Positions 19,078 to 28,929 of a DNA stretch of 64,000 nt are shown piece after piece. A model generated the notes under the pieces. That model ran no database searches, was not told where the DNA came from, and saw only the letters and a list, made by a program, of their open reading frames with translations. Numbering within the stretch: the stretch's first letter is position 1; each line of letters opens with the position of its first letter. This DNA is from Petasospora fabianii (Eukaryota > Ascomycota > Saccharomycetes > Phaffomycetales > Wickerhamomycetaceae), in the NCBI GenBank assembly GCA_022641835.1, contig CP048727.1:1-64000 (forward strand), written 5' to 3'. Made by a program: the position numbers and the translations under genes.

Positions 19078-21048
19078 ATGATGCACTCACTATCATTACG
19101 GAAAGTACGAGAAAAGGATAGACAACAAGTCTCCGCTGACGCAGTGGCTCGTGAACTCGAAGTCGTTCGACCAACAACATCCAATTCAACCCCACAGCAA
19201 GCTGATCATATGACACGAAAGCATTCATTATCAAATTCTTTTAAAAATCTATTTGTCAAATCACCACGTAATGGTCCCTCTGATCAAAATACACAACCAA
19301 ATCAGGTTTCTCCACAAAAGGGAAACTCTCCACTTGGGATCGACACCTCATCAAATCAACCTACTACACATGATGACCTCATTTCACCCCTTTTATCACC
19401 ATCTAATAACACACCATCTGTCGTCCCTCTAACATACATTGGTCACTCACTATTAATGAAAGACCCGGCTCAATCACCAGCTCATCTCCCAAACCACTTG
19501 GAAGCTGTGGATGAGGAAGCAGTATTGGAAAGACCTCAAGAGTCACACGCCTCTCGCAAAGCCTCAACAAGTGTACCCATATCAGCACCTACATCGACTA
19601 CTGCAAGTATATCCAATCTTCAAATCCCCCAGGCGTATAACCATGCGGCTACAACTTCCAACATGTCATTAAACAAAAAGGATAAAGATAATCGTGCAGA
19701 TGTATATGCTCACAAGACCCCAATCTCATTCTCTGATGATGGAACATTAAGGATCTTTGAAGATGGTACACATGAACATGCACTCAAACCTATCAAACCG
19801 GAAAAGATACCAAACCAATCAGGAATCTTATCAGGATTTCTAAGGAAATCAACACGTGACCTTAACGGTGAAGCTGCGTTCTCTATGCTTCCTGAACAGA
19901 ATAGAATGGATTTCCAACGAAGACTCAGTATCCAATCTCGCAAGACTAGCGATTCATTGGATGATGAATCTGTTGAAGACCTCGATAGTGACTGTTTGAC
20001 CGATTCCGATGAGGATGATTTTGATACAGAAGCCGCTATTGGTGATACACAACTAGCCTTAATCAACAAACTTGTCGAGGCAATTGATCAAGGTGAAGAC
20101 GTTGTCACCAAGGAGAAGGATAAGGAAGGGGCTCAAGGTCGTAACTACAAACTTACAGAAAAGTATGGTAAACTATTGGGAATTGTTGGTAAGGGATCTT
20201 ATGGTACAGTTAAAGTTGTCTCGCGTGTCGATAGCGCAACTAAAAAGGAAGTGTACTATGCCGTTAAGGAACTCAAGCGTAAAGATGGTGAGACAACATC
20301 ACACTTCTCTACACGACTCACATCTGAATTTGTCATTGCCAACTCACTCAAACATGTAAACATTGTCAGAACACTCGATCTCATGCATTCTTCTGCTGGT
20401 GTCTACTCTGAAATTATGGAGTATTGCGCCGCTGGTGATCTTTATAATCACATCCTCAAGTTCAACCGTGACGGTCTTCATTCCTTGGAGGCTGACTGTC
20501 TCTTCAAACAAATTGTGAGAGGTATTGCATATTGTCACTCAAGAGGTGTATCCCATTGTGATATTAAACCTGAGAATGTCATGCTCACAACTTGTGGTGT
20601 TGCTAAATTGACAGATTTCGGTACTGCTGCTGTCTTCAGAACTGCATGGGAACGTGAGGTTCACCTTAGTTCAGGAGCATGTGGAAGTGAACCTTATGTT
20701 GCTCCTGAAGAATTTGTTCAAAAGCAGTACGATCCAAGATCTGTTGATGTTTGGGCAGCTGGTGTTTTATTCTTGACTATGGTCACAGGTACATATCTAT
20801 GGCCTGTGGCAAAGATGGAAGAAGATTTGTACGAAGAGTACCTTGTTAAAAGACCTGTTGACGGTAAGGCTGGTTGCTTCGAGCCAATTGAATCCTTGAA
20901 AAGCGGAGAGCATTACAAGTCCAGAAAAGCAGTATTGTATGGAATGCTTGATCCTGATGCTACGAAAAGACTTAACATTCATCAGGTCTTGAAGAGTAAT
21001 TGGGTCCATAGCATAAAAGTCTGTGAGGCAGCTGAAACTGGTTCCTAA
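19078..21048 (+). CDS. Ser/Thr kinase of the HAL4/HAL5 family
   Basis: 656 residues from the ATG at 19078. In S. cerevisiae this fungal kinase subfamily (Sat4/Hal4, Hal5, Npr1 relatives) stabilises plasma-membrane transporters such as the Trk potassium importer. The N-terminal 350 residues are Ser/Thr/Pro-rich and probably disordered, with an acidic patch (DDESVEDLDSDCLTDSDED). The kinase domain starts near 361 with GKGSYGTVKVV. The catalytic Lys is K397, the catalytic loop is HCDIKPEN with D495, and the metal-binding DFG Asp is D513. HCD instead of HRD is the usual form in this subfamily. The APE motif appears as VAPEE. The closest S. cerevisiae relative looks like SAT4, but I cannot separate it from HAL5, so no symbol is given. 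Confidence 0.87.
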   Translation: MMHSLSLRKVREKDRQQVSADAVARELEVVRPTTSNSTPQQADHMTRKHSLSNSFKNLFVKSPRNGPSDQNTQPNQVSPQKGNSPLGIDTSSNQPTTHDDLISPLLSPSNNTPSVVPLTYIGHSLLMKDPAQSPAHLPNHLEAVDEEAVLERPQESHASRKASTSVPISAPTSTTASISNLQIPQAYNHAATTSNMSLNKKDKDNRADVYAHKTPISFSDDGTLRIFEDGTHEHALKPIKPEKIPNQSGILSGFLRKSTRDLNGEAAFSMLPEQNRMDFQRRLSIQSRKTSDSLDDESVEDLDSDCLTDSDEDDFDTEAAIGDTQLALINKLVEAIDQGEDVVTKEKDKEGAQGRNYKLTEKYGKLLGIVGKGSYGTVKVVSRVDSATKKEVYYAVKELKRKDGETTSHFSTRLTSEFVIANSLKHVNIVRTLDLMHSSAGVYSEIMEYCAAGDLYNHILKFNRDGLHSLEADCLFKQIVRGIAYCHSRGVSHCDIKPENVMLTTCGVAKLTDFGTAAVFRTAWEREVHLSSGACGSEPYVAPEEFVQKQYDPRSVDVWAAGVLFLTMVTGTYLWPVAKMEEDLYEEYLVKRPVDGKAGCFEPIESLKSGEHYKSRKAVLYGMLDPDATKRLNIHQVLKSNWVHSIKVCEAAETGS

Positions 21049-21309
21049 CTAGCCCCACATCTTGGTGGTTTGTCATCTACTAGCTTCTTTTAATTAAAAA
21101 TGAATGATAAAATGATACTCTAATTTGAAATGATACAAACAAATCTCTTGATAGCATCCATGCAGGATCATGGCGCACGGTTGCGAGAGGGTTGCAGTAA
21201 TGCAAGAAACCAATGGAAGTCAGCATGGCACAGTGACAGCACGACAACCATTGGATGAATCAGTATATGACATGAATGGTTAAAAGAATGAAAAAGATGG
21301 TAGGTGGTT

Positions 21310-22449
21310 TTAGAAATCTTGAAAAAGATGTTCATATGGATCAGGTCCCTTTGCTCCGTAATTTGTCTCTTCCTCTGGGTAACGATCAAACTGAGATGTA
21401 TCACCAGTATTTGGCTGAACAGGAGGTTCATATGGGGTTTCAATATCTCTGCTTAAGAGTCTCTCCCAAACGACTTCACTGAACCAAGGATGAGCTTTGA
21501 CATCTTGTACACCGTTTTGTAAATTTCCTAACCGTTCAGAGAGGTTCTTTGTAATGAGTCTCTTCAGGAGGTCAAGAGCGTCCCGATGGAAATAGTCTGG
21601 GTAACGAACATGACCTGCAAGAATGTTCTCATAAGTTTTCATGGGTGATGTATCGTAGAAAGGTGTGTATCCGGCAAGCATTTCAAAGATAAGGATACCG
21701 AAAGACCACCAATCAACGGATTTGTTGTATGGTTTTGTCGCCACAACTTCTGGAGCGATATAATCTGGAGTACCACATAAGGTATAAGTAACATCTCTAA
21801 CTTCCTTAGCAAATCCAAAGTCTGTGAGTTTGATGTGACCATTTCTATCCAATAAGATGTTCTCTGGTTTCAAGTCTCGATAAATGATTGTATGTGCATG
21901 CAAATACTCTAGGGCCAAACACACTTCAGCAGCGTAAAATTTCGCCACTGGATTTGGGAACCTTTGTGATTTTCTTAGTAGTGTAAACAGTTCACCACCT
22001 TCAACATAATCCATAACCATAAAGACGGCAAAAGAATCTTGGAATGTTCCCCACATACGGATGATGAATGGGTGCTCGACGAGAGCCAGCATTCGACGCT
22101 CATCATTTGTGTGTTCAACTTGTTTCATCTTAACAACACGCTCTTTCTTAAGCACCTTGAGGGCATAGTATCGACCATTATGAATAGAACGAGAGAGATG
22201 AACTCTTCCGAAAGAACCAGTGCCGAGAGACCTTAGCACCTGAAAGTCTTGTAAGCCATATTTACCCTTCGATACTGGTGATTTTTGCGGAAGTCTGCTT
22301 ATTGATACGGAAGAACTTGATGGATGTAGCGATCCTGGTAGTTGTGACTGTACTTGACCCTCTGGGGGAGGTGTCTGTGCCGGAGAAGTCTGTACTTCTG
22401 GTACAAGAGGGAATAACGGTATCCCAGGAGTTGTGCGCGGGGTGTCCAT
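21310..22449 (-). CDS. TPK: cAMP-dependent protein kinase catalytic subunit
   Basis: 379 residues. PKA catalytic subunit, which links cAMP to growth, stress and morphology. The first 62 residues are Pro/Ser/Gln-rich and variable. Then come the Gly loop GTGSFG (76-81), Lys98, the catalytic YRDLKPEN with Asp192, DFGFAK with Asp210, and the activation loop TLCGTPDY, whose Thr223 is the PDK1-type site. The AGC tail is present and ends in the typical hydrophobic motif, YEHLFQDF. S. cerevisiae has three paralogs; which one this represents cannot be settled, so the generic symbol is used. It is convergent with the HAL-type kinase upstream and head-to-head with the J-protein gene. Confidence 0.93.
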   Translation of the reverse strand: MDTPRTTPGIPLFPLVPEVQTSPAQTPPPEGQVQSQLPGSLHPSSSSVSISRLPQKSPVSKGKYGLQDFQVLRSLGTGSFGRVHLSRSIHNGRYYALKVLKKERVVKMKQVEHTNDERRMLALVEHPFIIRMWGTFQDSFAVFMVMDYVEGGELFTLLRKSQRFPNPVAKFYAAEVCLALEYLHAHTIIYRDLKPENILLDRNGHIKLTDFGFAKEVRDVTYTLCGTPDYIAPEVVATKPYNKSVDWWSFGILIFEMLAGYTPFYDTSPMKTYENILAGHVRYPDYFHRDALDLLKRLITKNLSERLGNLQNGVQDVKAHPWFSEVVWERLLSRDIETPYEPPVQPNTGDTSQFDRYPEEETNYGAKGPDPYEHLFQDF

Positions 22450-22736
22450 AATGTCCCGTGCGGAATGTATTGATAATGATGGGGCTTATAAAGGAAGAAG
22501 TCTGTTCCTTTATGTTAGTGTTAATGCCAGGTCAGCTTTGTATAGTTATCTGGTAGTTGCAAATAAGTGGTCAATTGATTGCTCTTGCTTCACGATTCTG
22601 TGCCTCAGAGGCAGCTTTCGAGCTCAAACTCAGCCATCGCTGGCTCTCTCTTTTTCAGTTGCCCTAGCAATTACCCATTTCCCCCCAACTCTGACAAAAA
22701 AAAAAACTTTTCGCGAAAAGGAACTGTCCTCCGCGA

Positions 22737-22759
22737 ATCGAACGTGTTCGCGTAATAGC
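22737..22759 (+). promoter_or_regulatory. Dyad element copy 1 (CGAACGTGTTCG core)
   Basis: One of two 23-base near-identical elements; 20 of 23 positions match the copy at 23137. The core reads nearly the same on both strands, as expected for a dimeric binding protein. Confidence 0.45.
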
Positions 22760-23136
22760 GATAAGACTAAGTTCAAGTCTTTTATATGGGAGGTTATTAG
22801 TAAACCAGATGTGTAGGGAGTGTATATATATGCTCCTCTATGATACTGCTGTATGTGTTTTCTTCAGTTTACCCTTGTATTTCAAATCTAAGGACTTCTA
22901 TCCAGACTGCCTGGTGCTATTATGTCGGGTGAGAGAACCCCGCAATATCGCCAGCCCTAATGATTATACGTATCATACGTCACCTTGGTAGCTACCAAAA
23001 CTGTAAAGATACATCTTGCTCTATTATTATTACTTTGCCGCCACCCATTAGCATAGTCCGCAGTCCCGCATTTGAGCTCGTTAGATATTTATCTGTATAT
23101 TGGGCAAAAGTAGCATGTACAGGAACTTGTAGCCAT

Positions 23137-23159
23137 ATCGAACGAGTTCGCGTAACTGC
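23137..23159 (+). promoter_or_regulatory. Dyad element copy 2 (CGAACGAGTTCG core)
   Basis: Second copy, about 110 bases before the J-protein start. It has the same orientation as copy 1. Confidence 0.45.
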
Positions 23160-23267
23160 CATTTTCTCAAGGGTAAAACATCAGGAACAACATAAACATC
23201 ACATCACTATGGAACAAACCCCACGTCATCTCTTCATTATCTGATCTTTCATATTTGAAGCCGTCTA

Positions 23268-25988
23268 ATGGAGAGGAAGCAGACCCACTATGACACTCTG
23301 GGTGTCTCTATGACGGCATCGTCTTCGGAAATCAAGAAGGCGTACCGAAAGTTGGCGCTTAAGTGTCACCCAGACAAGGCAAAGGGAGATCATGGTCTTA
23401 CAGAGATGTTCAAGAAGATTAATGAGGCTCACGCGGTACTCACAGATGACACTCAAAGGCGCAAATACGATCTCACAATAAAACCACCATCACGAACAGT
23501 ATTTCAGTCTACCACAACTACTTGGACTTCTCGCTCCACCAATGTTCCTTCGCAGTCTCAAGCTCGCACTAACCCAATGCCTAAAACGAGGCCATTCTCA
23601 GGGGGCGCTAACCAATACACAAGTCCTTATAACGATCATGATCCATTCGACAATACATACTCCGAGTCCGAGACAAGGTATCCACAAGGTGCATTCAGGG
23701 AGTTCACAGCTACGAGCTCAACGTCTTCGATGTTTACTGGGACGCGGCCGACTCCACAACAAGCTCCACGACAGACACCTTCAGGTTCATCTTTCCAGCG
23801 TGTGAATCCACAATCGGAAGCCAAAGAGCAGTCATCATGGACATCTGCTCCAGGACAATCTTCACAGCCGCAGACTTCAGCAACTCCAGCATCATGGAGA
23901 AAACAGACTCAAAACTTCACTCACAAAAACTTTGGAGCTTCCTTCAATTCAACGCCGGTCAACGACCATAAAGATCATAATGCATCCGAATATCAGCATC
24001 AGACCTCTTCAGACATTCCTCCCCCGGAACCACGCTCTAAAACTAGAGTTTCTGATCCACCACTGAGATTTTCAATGTCAGATATTCCTCTAGCTTTCAA
24101 GCCCTCTCCAGCTAATATCCACACAGGCAAACATCAACGTGACAGAAAGGGGAACTATATCAGACGCAACATGACAGCTCAAATCTTTCGTGATGCACCA
24201 CACTCCAATCATGACTTTGTTCGCTTCTACTCCATCAGAGGACAAGGTGATAATTTGCCATTTAACATGGGAAGTCAGGAACAGGCTATTCCAGAGACTG
24301 GTTCATGGAGACATTCAAGACAAAATGACCCTTTCAAGAACAGAGGAGATAGATCATTTCAATACTCAGAGAATTATTCACAACAGCGACACGAGTACCA
24401 TTTCTCGAACAAACAAGCTGACCAGCCTCCACTACAGCATCGAAACCAGCCACATGTCCATCCATCAACACACTCAAGGCTATATCAAGAGCCACCATCT
24501 TCTCGTGCCGGTATGAGATCCCGTGTTGAAGAAAACGATGCTGCTGAAATCAAATTTATGAACAGTTCAAGAAACCTGAATTCGAACGAGTTCTTCGAAC
24601 AACATATATTCAATCGCAACCACTTGACTCCTGACGATACGAGTGACTACAGTACGACTCATGACGAGTTCAGTAAAGATACTCGGTCTGAGACATTCCA
24701 TGAGGGTAGCTCGCATGAAGCGACAGAAGGTGAAGATTTTGAGGCTCCTGGCTCTCAGTCAGAAGAGGAGGAACTTGGTATGAGTGGTGAGGAAGATATA
24801 ATTGATGACGATGAGCTGTTGGAAATTGATGAAGAGGAGTTTACTAATGTCAAGGCCAAGAGAGCCAGAGAACACACGACGACTGACGCCACCAGAGAGG
24901 GAAGCCCGTTTAAGAAGCTGAGGACTGATATACCGAAGAGTAACGATCCCAATCTGACCATGGATAATGTTCGTCTCGATGATACCAAGGAGCAAAAACC
25001 ATCCTTTGACGAATCAGCCAAGGGGCAGGATGAGGTAAAAGATGCCGCTACTAAATCTGAATCTGATCATGAGGCACATCCCAAGAAGAGGAAAAGGGCT
25101 GTTGAGTCTAGTGCTGCAGCTGGTACTGCTGGTGAGACTAAAGATGCTATTGGGGACGACTTATTCGATATGCAGGATCTTGGTCGCAACCCACCTTTCA
25201 CACAGACCCATGGTAACATCAGCTTGGATAACCTCAAGAAAGTACCACCTATTAACTCAAATACCAAACCGATGGATGGTGTTAAGGGTCAGTTTGACAT
25301 GAGTCCGATGCGTGAGAATCTGCCAGAGGAGTCGCCAGCCAAGAGACACCAGAAGGATCCAATCAAGCAGATGCCAGCATCCAGAACAAAAGAGGGCACG
25401 AGATCAGCATCAGGATCTGTTACTGCACCAACGGTGTCTCCAGAAACTCCGCATCCATCCACATCACAACCGTTCCCGACAATGGCAAGTCAATCTCCTG
25501 AAGCACCCGCCATTCTCACAATGGAGTATTTAGGTCTGGTCAAGGAAGTTGAAGACCAAATCGAGGGTAACAAAATGAATGGCAACAAGCGTGATGCTCA
25601 AAAGAAGGAGGATGAAACTGAAGAGTATTTGACGTTCATTTGTCCACCGGCTCCTAATGTGGACTTCAACCCAATTTCCAAGAAGCGTTGGAACAAGTAC
25701 TTAATTGAGCGTGCTCAGTGGCATCGTGATTTCAAGAACTGGAATGAGATGACCCTGAAACAGCTTGCTGACATGGTCTACAGGTTCAACAAGTTCCAAG
25801 GTGATGTCTTGAGTGATGATAACAAGGGTGTCTACGATAAGTACATCCAGGCACATGAGGAGATCAATCAAAAGAGAGCCAGGGCCCTGGCTGAATACAG
25901 ACATGTTGAGAGTGACTACAAAGAATTGTGCAAGATAAGACGTGCTACTAAAATCGAGTCGAATATAAGCGCCAAAATGGACAAGTGA
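23268..25988 (+). CDS. J-domain protein, JJJ2-like
   Basis: 906 residues. An N-terminal J domain (about 7-70) has the HPD triad at 34-36, which stimulates Hsp70 ATPase. The J domain ends in TDDTQRRKYDL. Then comes a very long, polar, low-complexity region (Gln, Ser, Pro, Asn), an acidic patch (about 480-525), and a basic stretch KKRKRA that could direct it to the nucleus. The last about 120 residues form a helical, charged segment (FNPISKKRWNKYLIERAQWHRDF onward). S. cerevisiae Jjj2 has the same order: J domain, disordered middle and a helical C-terminus. There is no Gly/Phe region or zinc finger, so it is a class C J protein. JJJ2 orthology is a likely guess. Confidence 0.75.
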   Translation: MERKQTHYDTLGVSMTASSSEIKKAYRKLALKCHPDKAKGDHGLTEMFKKINEAHAVLTDDTQRRKYDLTIKPPSRTVFQSTTTTWTSRSTNVPSQSQARTNPMPKTRPFSGGANQYTSPYNDHDPFDNTYSESETRYPQGAFREFTATSSTSSMFTGTRPTPQQAPRQTPSGSSFQRVNPQSEAKEQSSWTSAPGQSSQPQTSATPASWRKQTQNFTHKNFGASFNSTPVNDHKDHNASEYQHQTSSDIPPPEPRSKTRVSDPPLRFSMSDIPLAFKPSPANIHTGKHQRDRKGNYIRRNMTAQIFRDAPHSNHDFVRFYSIRGQGDNLPFNMGSQEQAIPETGSWRHSRQNDPFKNRGDRSFQYSENYSQQRHEYHFSNKQADQPPLQHRNQPHVHPSTHSRLYQEPPSSRAGMRSRVEENDAAEIKFMNSSRNLNSNEFFEQHIFNRNHLTPDDTSDYSTTHDEFSKDTRSETFHEGSSHEATEGEDFEAPGSQSEEEELGMSGEEDIIDDDELLEIDEEEFTNVKAKRAREHTTTDATREGSPFKKLRTDIPKSNDPNLTMDNVRLDDTKEQKPSFDESAKGQDEVKDAATKSESDHEAHPKKRKRAVESSAAAGTAGETKDAIGDDLFDMQDLGRNPPFTQTHGNISLDNLKKVPPINSNTKPMDGVKGQFDMSPMRENLPEESPAKRHQKDPIKQMPASRTKEGTRSASGSVTAPTVSPETPHPSTSQPFPTMASQSPEAPAILTMEYLGLVKEVEDQIEGNKMNGNKRDAQKKEDETEEYLTFICPPAPNVDFNPISKKRWNKYLIERAQWHRDFKNWNEMTLKQLADMVYRFNKFQGDVLSDDNKGVYDKYIQAHEEINQKRARALAEYRHVESDYKELCKIRRATKIESNISAKMDK

Positions 25989-26406
25989 CTCTATTAATGA
26001 TTAATGAATGCATTCACAACCTTACAAATGTACTATTAATATGAAAAAATAGCATAATCATTGATGTTATCGTAGTGGTCTCGGGTATCGCCGGCATCAG
26101 CCGCGCACAAAGAGAAGATTCGCGAAGTTTTGACACACCCGCACACCGCGATAAGTTACACACACAGTTTCCCACCTTGAGAGTTATACAACCCTGTGAG
26201 TTCTCAAAGGGGTAGACACGGCACCCCTTAACACCGTAGATCGACAGACAGAAACACACGTCCTGCACGAGATATTTGATTCGACACTTCTGCACTAATC
26301 TTCTGCTTCAAGGACACACCACAAGTGGATACCAGAGCCACCTTAGCATTATCAGATCGTTTGCTCCCCACCTCATCACACATCTCTCCCCTCCCTCAGA
26401 TTCAAC
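25989..26406. promoter_or_regulatory. ZRT3 upstream region
   Basis: 418 bases. CGCGAA lies at 26121-26126. ACCTTGAGAGT at 26174-26184 matches 9 of 11 positions of the Zap1 zinc-responsive element ACCTTNAAGGT; only one half is perfect, so this is weak. Nothing else recognised. Confidence 0.3.
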
Positions 26407-28005
26407 ATGGTCAGTCTCCTTGATCTGATAACAGAAGAACGGGCGTGGTTTCTCACGGCCATGTCCTCTCTGATGTGTATTATTGGTGCCAGCGTGATTT
26501 ATCTCGACGTTATTGTGCGGATCATCAAGCCACGCTCAACCTTTTCCATCAGGTCCAATAACGGCTTTCTCATCGGAGGCTTCTCTTTCAGTTCCGGTTG
26601 TCTACTACTCACAAGTCTCTACAAGTTACTGCCAAAGGGACTTCAGTACTTCCACAAGGCCATCAAGAGGGCAAAATCCAATCCAGACGTTGATGAGCTA
26701 TGGTTTGGTATTGGAGCCAATACTGCAGCCACAGTGGCGTTCATGTCTGGAGTTGTCATATGTGCGCTGTTGAACGAGATCATCCACTATTTCACATCTG
26801 AGAGCATTGTTCACTGTGCTCATGGTGGCGATGACTCTGACAGCCACTCACATAGTCACTCATCCAACTCTCATTCCCATACACATTCGCATTCTTCGAG
26901 CGAGGACGAAGACGACCTCAAGCATACACATACACACAATCATTTCAACGAGGATCATGGACACAGTCATGATATCAACCAAGTAAATTCTCAAGTCCAC
27001 TCACATTCGCACTCTCATGGATCTGCATATGATGAAGAAGCAGAAATTGAAGGCGTTGTCGCATTTCCCCCATCAGAGACGTCTCCACTCACACAGGGAC
27101 CAGTAGCTGCATATGTCGTAACCACTGAGGGCCCAGATGGTGCGCTAAACACTAGAAAGAAGTCAATAATGGGGATCTTTGACAAGATCGCTCACCCTCA
27201 AGCTCATCCATGTCAGGGTATCTATGACGTCAACTGTGATGGTCTTCAATGTGTCGGTGAACAACTCACGTTCCGTGTTTCCAATGACATCCAAAACATT
27301 GACTTCTACCGTGATATCTCTCTCAAACGCCAAAACTCAGCTTTAGTTGCATACACTGAGGCTGCTTCCTCATCACCAACTACCCCACCACCAAAAAGTC
27401 AACTACAGGCTAATCTTGTCTCCTCAGTCATTACCACCCAACCATCAAACATTAGACTCACATCTGAACCAAATCTTGATCGTCATACAGCACATAAGGA
27501 TGATCATCATCATAAAATCAATACCCCAGTTTCTCGCATTCTCTCTATCGGTCTCCAGACATGTCTTGCACTTACTCTCCACAAATTCCCAGAGGGATTC
27601 ATCACTTTCGCTACAACACAAGCTGATCCGCAACTCGGCCTCTCAATCTTCCTGTCACTTGCTATTCACAACTTTGTTGAGGGCTTTTCAATGGCTCTGC
27701 CACTCTATCTCGCTCTCAACTCGCGTGCTAAGGCCTTTGGAATCACTTTCATCCTTGGTGGTCTCTCACAACCCATTGGTGCACTCGCTGCAAACTTAGT
27801 CCTTGGTGATCGTAAGATGGGTAAAGATGAGTCCCTAGGCATCTTTGGATCCTTGATGGGTGTCACTGCTGGTTTCTTATCAGTGATCTCATTGCAGCTT
27901 TTCTCATCTTCCATCAACTTTGGTGGTAGCACAAATTCAGTTATCAGATGGTGCATGTTTGGTATGTTTGTGATCCTCATAAGTGGTGTTCTGACTGACA
28001 TGTGA
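26407..28005 (+). CDS. ZRT3: Vacuolar zinc transporter, ZIP family
   Basis: Exports stored zinc from the vacuole to the cytosol. The 532-residue product has the ZIP layout: three N-terminal membrane helices, a large histidine-rich loop (about 137-205, many HSHSH units) and five C-terminal helices. The metal-site helices are clear: TLHKFPEGF in helix IV and AIHNFVEGF in helix V. The segments ESIVHCAHGGD and LSIGLQTCLALTLHKFPEGF are close to S. cerevisiae Zrt3 (503 residues). The loop binds zinc in related proteins. The start is the first in-frame ATG after a leader with no other ATG in frame. Assignment is confident. Confidence 0.93.
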   Translation: MVSLLDLITEERAWFLTAMSSLMCIIGASVIYLDVIVRIIKPRSTFSIRSNNGFLIGGFSFSSGCLLLTSLYKLLPKGLQYFHKAIKRAKSNPDVDELWFGIGANTAATVAFMSGVVICALLNEIIHYFTSESIVHCAHGGDDSDSHSHSHSSNSHSHTHSHSSSEDEDDLKHTHTHNHFNEDHGHSHDINQVNSQVHSHSHSHGSAYDEEAEIEGVVAFPPSETSPLTQGPVAAYVVTTEGPDGALNTRKKSIMGIFDKIAHPQAHPCQGIYDVNCDGLQCVGEQLTFRVSNDIQNIDFYRDISLKRQNSALVAYTEAASSSPTTPPPKSQLQANLVSSVITTQPSNIRLTSEPNLDRHTAHKDDHHHKINTPVSRILSIGLQTCLALTLHKFPEGFITFATTQADPQLGLSIFLSLAIHNFVEGFSMALPLYLALNSRAKAFGITFILGGLSQPIGALAANLVLGDRKMGKDESLGIFGSLMGVTAGFLSVISLQLFSSSINFGGSTNSVIRWCMFGMFVILISGVLTDM

Positions 28006-28112
28006 TAATTTCTTAATGATTCTTTAAATATAATGTGGCTAATCTATAGAGATAGTATAGTTGATTGTTTACGTAGTGTGTCCCGATACCAAAAAGATGT
28101 TTAGGTGGCGAA

Positions 28113-28136
28113 ACGCGAAAACACGAAACGACGCGT
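28113..28136. promoter_or_regulatory. MCB/SCB cluster in the RFA3 promoter
   Basis: Three G1/S-type sites in 24 bases: CGCGAAA, CACGAAA (28122-28128) and ACGCGT (28131-28136), ending 75 bases before the RFA3 start. DNA-replication genes are classic MBF targets in yeasts, so this is likely functional. Confidence 0.7.
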
Positions 28137-28211
28137 CAGTTCTTTGAACTCACTAACTTCACTAACCTTCTTGTGGCTCTAGTACTCTGATTAACTGACT
28201 ACAAATCAAAT

Positions 28212-28568
28212 ATGGACAAACCAACACCGCGTATTGATGGCTCTATGCTTGCTTCCTTCCCAAATCGCACTGTGCGCCTTGTTGGCCGCGTTGAATCCTT
28301 CAAGCCGGGGAACACGGTCTCTCTCTATGTCCCATCGATCGACAACCCATCTACAGAAAGATTCGATGTGACGTACAGTCCAGATATCAAGTTTCAACAA
28401 GGGACATGGTTTGAAATCATTGCTCGTGTCACGGAGGATTTGATGGTTAGAGCTATTGATTTATACAAGATTGAACAAGAAAATGTTAGTGAGAAGGCCC
28501 TTGCTGGATTCATCAAGTTCCAACATGCTGTTCCAGAGTTGTTCTACACCGGTGAGGATTGGTTATGA
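28212..28568 (+). CDS. RFA3: Replication protein A small subunit
   Basis: The 118-residue small subunit of the single-strand DNA binding complex RPA, needed for replication, repair and recombination. It is one OB fold: RIDGSMLASF, then NRTVRLVGRVESF, with the C-terminal helix (PELFYTGEDWL) that joins the trimer core. Length is close to the S. cerevisiae protein (122). The strong MCB/SCB cluster just upstream supports the identity. It lies between ZRT3 and KRE9 on its own promoter. Confidence 0.92.
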   Translation: MDKPTPRIDGSMLASFPNRTVRLVGRVESFKPGNTVSLYVPSIDNPSTERFDVTYSPDIKFQQGTWFEIIARVTEDLMVRAIDLYKIEQENVSEKALAGFIKFQHAVPELFYTGEDWL

Positions 28569-28929
28569 GTGTTGTTTATCAAATTAAAGGGGTATGGTAA
28601 TGGTTTAATGATTGTTTACTGTTTGAAATAGTTCCAAATGAACGTAAAAATATAAAAGTACTGCTACATTTCATGTAAAGATTAACCGAGCAATATGGAT
28701 GTGAATCAATGATAGCTAAAACAAAAAATCACCGTAGTGGAAGCAGAGGGAGATGACTGAGAAGCAGCTTAGTTTAATCATGAAAAGATTACCAAAAATC
28801 TTATCATTGAAGTTTCAACGCTGTCCTTTTCTATAACAATAACCAACGGTGTAACGATGATGAACATAACAAATTGAAGTGCAAATGTTCTAAGAGAACA
28901 TTTGATAGCGCACTCATGCAAGGAAGGAC
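28569..28929. other. Convergent spacer RFA3 / KRE9 with hairpin
   Basis: 361 bases between convergent genes. AT-rich. It contains the strong inverted repeat at 28878-28914, near the KRE9 stop, and no coding sequence. Confidence 0.55.
28878..28914. terminator. Strong hairpin at the KRE9 3' end
   Basis: CAAATGTTCT (28882-28891) and AGAACATTTG (28895-28904) form a perfect 10-bp stem with a 3-base loop. An outer AGTGC/GCACT pair extends it with a bulge. It lies 16-50 bases past the KRE9 stop, so it is in its 3' UTR. Role in 3' processing or stability is inferred. Confidence 0.45.

Larger units (their letters stand above)
22450..23267. promoter_or_regulatory. Long divergent TPK / J-protein promoter
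   Basis: 818 bases with no gene. It holds TTTTCGCGAAAAG near 22708-22720 and two copies of a 23-base element at 22737-22759 and 23137-23159 that differ at three positions and lie exactly 400 bases apart. The element has a near-dyad core CGAACGNGTTCG. The length and complex layout fit a signalled promoter. No RNA gene was seen. Confidence 0.5.

Noticed and set aside
26174-26184. Zap1-type zinc element in front of ZRT3
   Set aside because: Only 9 of 11 positions fit, so it is mentioned in the spacer entry but not claimed as a site.
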